A stretch of 64,000 nucleotides of DNA from 66-474 sp963771735 (GTDB taxonomy: Bacteria; Pseudomonadota; Gammaproteobacteria; Xanthomonadales; Rhodanobacteraceae): the NCBI GenBank assembly GCA_963771735.1, contig CAVYUN010000002.1, forward strand, positions 248,001 to 312,000, in the 5' to 3' direction. Both the position numbers and the translations under genes were made by a program. Below, piece by piece: positions 61,236 through 64,000 of the stretch (the stretch's first letter is position 1; each line of letters opens with the position of its first letter). Below the pieces are notes generated by a model. The model had not been told where the DNA came from. It did no database searches and worked only from the letters and a program-made list of their open reading frames with translations.

Positions 61236-62852
61236 ATGTCCGCCCACGCCGCCGAACACCACCGCCTGGAGACGTCGCGTCGCCGCACCTTTGCGATCAT
61301 CTCGCACCCGGACGCGGGCAAGACCACGCTGACCGAAAAGCTGCTGTTGTTCGGCGGCGCGATCCAGATGGCCGGCTCGGTCAAGTCGCGCAAGGCGGCG
61401 CGCCACGCGACCTCGGACTGGATGGCACTGGAGAAGGAACGCGGGATCTCGGTCACCAGTTCGGTGATGCAGTTTCCCTACGAAGGCCGCATCGTCAACC
61501 TGCTGGACACGCCCGGCCACGCGGACTTTTCCGAGGACACCTACCGCGTGCTGACCGCGGTCGATTCCGCGCTGATGGTGATCGATTGCGCCAAGGGCGT
61601 CGAGGAACGCACCATCAAGCTGATGGAAGTGTGCCGGCTGCGCGCCACGCCGATCATGACCTTCATCAACAAGCTCGATCGCGAGGGACGTTCGCCGATC
61701 GAGCTGCTGGACGAGGTCGAATCGGTGCTGAAGATCCAGTGCGCACCAGTGACCTGGCCGATCGGCATGGGCAAGCGCCTGAAAGGCGTGTACCACCTGC
61801 TCGACGACGAAGTGCACTTGTACGAGAGCGGACGCAATTTCACGCGGCAGGATTCGACGATCCTGAAAGGCCTGGACGATCCCGCGCTGGAACAGCGCAT
61901 CGGCGCCGACGCGCTGGCCGAACTGCGCGAGGAACTGGAACTGGTGCAGGGCGCCTCGCACCCGTTCGACCTCGAAAAGTACCTGGCGGGCGAGCAGACA
62001 CCGGTGTTCTTCGGCTCGGGCATCAACAACTTCGGCGTGCAGCCGTTGCTGGATTTCTTCGTCGAGCACGCGCCCTCGCCGCAACCACGCACGGCCGCGA
62101 CGCGCACGGTGTCGCCGGACGAGGAGAAACTCACCGGTTTCGTGTTCAAGATCCAGGCCAACATGGACCCGGCGCATCGCGACCGCGTGGCCTTCCTGCG
62201 CGTGTGCTCGGGCAGCTACCGGCAAGGCATGAAGACGCTGCAGGTGCGCACCGGCAAGGAAGTCAAATTCGCCAACGCGCTGACCTTCATGGCTTCCGAG
62301 CGCGACATCGTCGAAACCGCCTACCCCGGTGACGTGATCGGCCTGCACAACCACGGCACGATTTCGATCGGCGACAGTTTCAGCGAAGGCGAGAAACTGG
62401 TCTTCACCGGCATCCCCAATTTCGCGCCCGAACTTTTCCGGCGCGCGCAACTGCGCGATCCGCTGAAGATGAAAGCATTGCGCGCCGGGCTCGCGCAACT
62501 TTCCGAGGAAGGCGCCACGCAATTCTTTCGTCCGTTGATGTCGAACGATTTGATATTGGGCGCGGTCGGCGTGCTGCAGTTCGATGTCGCCGCGTACCGA
62601 CTGAAGGACGAATACAACGTCGACTGCACATTCGAAAACGTGGGCGTCGCGACCGCCCGCTGGGTGCATTGCGACGACCCGAAGAAGCTTGCAGATTTCC
62701 GCGAACGCAACGCCATGAATCTCGCGCTGGACGCGGCCGACAGGCTGGTCTACATCGCGCCCACGCGCGTCAACCTGCAGCTTGCGCAGGAACGCTGGCC
62801 GGACGTCATGTTCACGGACACCCGCGAGCACGCCGCCGCCGTCTTGGCCTGA
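61236..62852 (+). CDS. prfC: peptide chain release factor 3
   Basis: 538 residues, standard length for RF3. GTPase motifs: G1 SHPDAGKTTLTEKLL, G2 region ERGISVTSS, G3 DTPGHADFSEDT, G4 NKLDREGRS. Domain II follows with FKIQANMDPAHRDRVAFLRVCSG. It recycles RF1/RF2 from ribosomes and improves fidelity. It begins 52 bases after yceI, but is probably independent. Confidence 0.97.
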   Translation: MSAHAAEHHRLETSRRRTFAIISHPDAGKTTLTEKLLLFGGAIQMAGSVKSRKAARHATSDWMALEKERGISVTSSVMQFPYEGRIVNLLDTPGHADFSEDTYRVLTAVDSALMVIDCAKGVEERTIKLMEVCRLRATPIMTFINKLDREGRSPIELLDEVESVLKIQCAPVTWPIGMGKRLKGVYHLLDDEVHLYESGRNFTRQDSTILKGLDDPALEQRIGADALAELREELELVQGASHPFDLEKYLAGEQTPVFFGSGINNFGVQPLLDFFVEHAPSPQPRTAATRTVSPDEEKLTGFVFKIQANMDPAHRDRVAFLRVCSGSYRQGMKTLQVRTGKEVKFANALTFMASERDIVETAYPGDVIGLHNHGTISIGDSFSEGEKLVFTGIPNFAPELFRRAQLRDPLKMKALRAGLAQLSEEGATQFFRPLMSNDLILGAVGVLQFDVAAYRLKDEYNVDCTFENVGVATARWVHCDDPKKLADFRERNAMNLALDAADRLVYIAPTRVNLQLAQERWPDVMFTDTREHAAAVLA

Positions 62853-62873
62853 CCTTCGCGCGCGGTCATCCGG

Positions 62874-63509
62874 TCATGCGTGACCGAAAAAACCGCGCAG
62901 GCTGGTCAGGATCATTTGCATCGCGATCGCCGCCAGGATCATGCCCATCAGGCGTTGGGTGATTGCGGTCACCTTGCTCGACAAATAGTGTCCGATCAGC
63001 GGCGCCGCGAACAACGCCGCAGACAGCAGTATCAGGAACGCGCCGAGTCCGATCGCGAGTGAAAGTTCGAGGCCGTGCGCGAAGGCATCCTGGCCCAGCA
63101 CGATCATGCTGGCAATCGTGCCGGGACCGACCAGCAGCGGAATCGTCAGCGGATAGATCGCCACGTCCTCGGCATCGCCGTCGGCGATATCCGCGCTTTC
63201 CGAATGGGTCGGCGCATGCTGCTTGCTGGCCGACCCCTGCACCATCGACAACGCGATCAACAGCACCAGCAGGCCGCCCGCGAGACGGAAATCATTGATG
63301 TCGAGACCGAACACGCGCAGGATCGCCTGTCCGGCCACGGCCGACACGATGCAGCCGATCGTCACGCCCAGCGAAGCAGTCAGCGCGATTCGCCGCCGGA
63401 CCGCATCCGATGCCCCGTCGGTCAGGGACAGGAAAACCGGGATGTTGGCGATCGGATTCATGATCGCGAACAACGCCGTGAATACCTTGATGGCGAATCC
63501 CGGATCCAT
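62874..63509 (-). CDS. marC: MarC family integral membrane protein
   Basis: 211 residues from ATG 63509 (GGAGG upstream), with about six hydrophobic segments. The family pattern is seen in FTALFAIMNPIANIPVFLSLTDG, IYPLTIPLLVGPGTIASMIVLG and LIGHYLSSKVTAITQRLMGMILAAIAMQMI. A loop rich in His/Ser (KQHAPTHSESADI) lies between helices 3 and 4. MarC proteins were once linked to multiple-antibiotic resistance, but that has not held up; function unknown. Convergent with prfC. Confidence 0.93.
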   Translation of the reverse strand: MDPGFAIKVFTALFAIMNPIANIPVFLSLTDGASDAVRRRIALTASLGVTIGCIVSAVAGQAILRVFGLDINDFRLAGGLLVLLIALSMVQGSASKQHAPTHSESADIADGDAEDVAIYPLTIPLLVGPGTIASMIVLGQDAFAHGLELSLAIGLGAFLILLSAALFAAPLIGHYLSSKVTAITQRLMGMILAAIAMQMILTSLRGFFGHA

Positions 63510-63671
63510 CGATGCCTCCTCTCGTTCGTCATTGCATGATCGCCGCAACGGCCCCCAAGTCTAGCCCGACGCATGTGCAAGAACGTTTCCGGCCCGCCGC
63601 TGCTGGTATGGGACGAACATCATCCACGCTCGGCGTTACACTCGGAATTCGCATTGCATGGAACCGGACAC
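63510..63671. promoter_or_regulatory. divergent intergenic region marC / adhC
   Basis: 162 bases. On the plus strand TACACT near 63634 is a possible -10 for the dehydrogenase gene. I see no clear operator or FrmR-like site. Confidence 0.3.
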
Positions 63672-64000
63672 ATGAAAGTAAAAGCCGCCGTCGCGCACAA
63701 GGCCGGCGCACCACTCAGCATCGAGACCGTCGACCTGGACGGCCCGCGCGCGGGCGAAGTGCTGGTGCAACTGAAGGCCACCGGCATCTGCCACACCGAT
63801 GCCTACACGCTTTCGGGCGACGATCCGGAAGGACTGTTCCCCGCGATCCTCGGCCATGAGGGCGCCGGCATCGTGGTCGAAACCGGGCCGGGCGTGGAAT
63901 CGGTGAACAAGGGCGATCACGTGATCCCGCTGTACACGCCCGAATGCCGCGAGTGCGAATACTGCCTGAATCCCAAGACCAACCTGTGCCAGGCGATCCG
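63672..64000 (+). CDS. adhC: S-(hydroxymethyl)glutathione dehydrogenase / class III alcohol dehydrogenase (5' part)
   Basis: 109 codons are visible before the window ends. MKVKAAVAHKAGAPLSIETVDLDGPRAGEV, then the catalytic zinc ligands GICHTDAYTLSG (Cys) and GHEGAGIVVE (His-Glu), and the structural zinc cluster CxxCxxC in TPECRECEYCLNPKTNLC. These are the class III (FrmA/AdhC) features. It oxidises the formaldehyde-glutathione adduct with NAD+. An S-formylglutathione hydrolase gene would be expected downstream, outside the window. Confidence 0.94.
   Translation, partial: MKVKAAVAHKAGAPLSIETVDLDGPRAGEVLVQLKATGICHTDAYTLSGDDPEGLFPAILGHEGAGIVVETGPGVESVNKGDHVIPLYTPECRECEYCLNPKTNLCQAI

Overview
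The window is a stretch of chromosome from a high-GC gammaproteobacterium, most likely of the order Xanthomonadales and probably Rhodanobacteraceae (Rhodanobacter/Dyella/Luteibacter relatives). The taxonomic call is inference. It rests on the type IV pilus pilMNOPQ set beside a class A penicillin-binding protein, a SAM-I riboswitch driving a metX-metB-hom operon, an LpxO lipid A hydroxylase, a zinc-free type B ribosomal protein L31 and overall codon/GC style. Almost all of it is ordinary, densely packed chromosomal DNA. I see no phage, insertion sequence, integrase, CRISPR array, rRNA or tRNA gene.

Layout. 1-5458 (minus): an ABC exporter operon with a HlyD-type adaptor, a MacB/LolD-type ATPase, a small anchored protein and three FtsX-type permeases, the last cut by the window edge. 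5839-8587: lpxO, a secreted alpha/beta hydrolase and a small lipoprotein. 8695-13331 (minus): a second adaptor-ATPase-permease-permease exporter. 13519-15318 (plus): a fumarylacetoacetase-family hydrolase, mscL and a macrodomain protein. 15397-22817 (minus): a moxR-DUF58-DUF4381-batA-batB/C-batD operon. 22937-28268 (minus): pilMNOPQ, with mrcA (PBP1a) divergent at 28699. 31461-33980: a conserved hypothetical, gltA and rpmE2. 34058-39322 (minus): recG, ridA, spoT, rpoZ. 39526-43701: the Mla lipid-transport genes, mlaA convergent with mlaFEDCB. 43770-45257 (minus): gmk, apparently frameshifted, and yicC. 45327-50730 (plus): rph, rdgB, hemW, a CPXCG protein, a DUF1631 protein and a PilZ protein. 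50955-54489 (plus): pepQ, a small membrane protein and an amino-acid permease. 54526-58096 (minus): methionine operon metX-metB-hom with its riboswitch, promoter and an upstream palindrome. 58181-61183 (plus): marR, GST, VOC, DUF899 and yceI, which look like an electrophile/oxidant-response set. 61236-64000: prfC, marC and the start of a class III alcohol dehydrogenase.

Functional themes: envelope export and lipid A/phospholipid maintenance (two ABC exporters, LpxO, Mla, PBP1a, MscL), type IV pilus assembly, stringent-response/housekeeping functions (spoT, rpoZ, gmk, recG, rph, rdgB) and methionine biosynthesis under SAM control.

Points most worth a second look: the single-base frameshift in gmk (near 44211); the stacked control region of metX, where a palindrome made of two near-perfect met boxes abuts the promoter of a SAM-I riboswitch; the degenerate MIDAS motif in the BatB-like protein; a MarR-type palindrome covering the promoter and the first ATG of marR; the tandem paralogous permeases at the left edge; and a pair of diverged intergenic repeats near 31.3 kb and 50.8 kb. 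I did not find a convincing wholly new multi-gene system.
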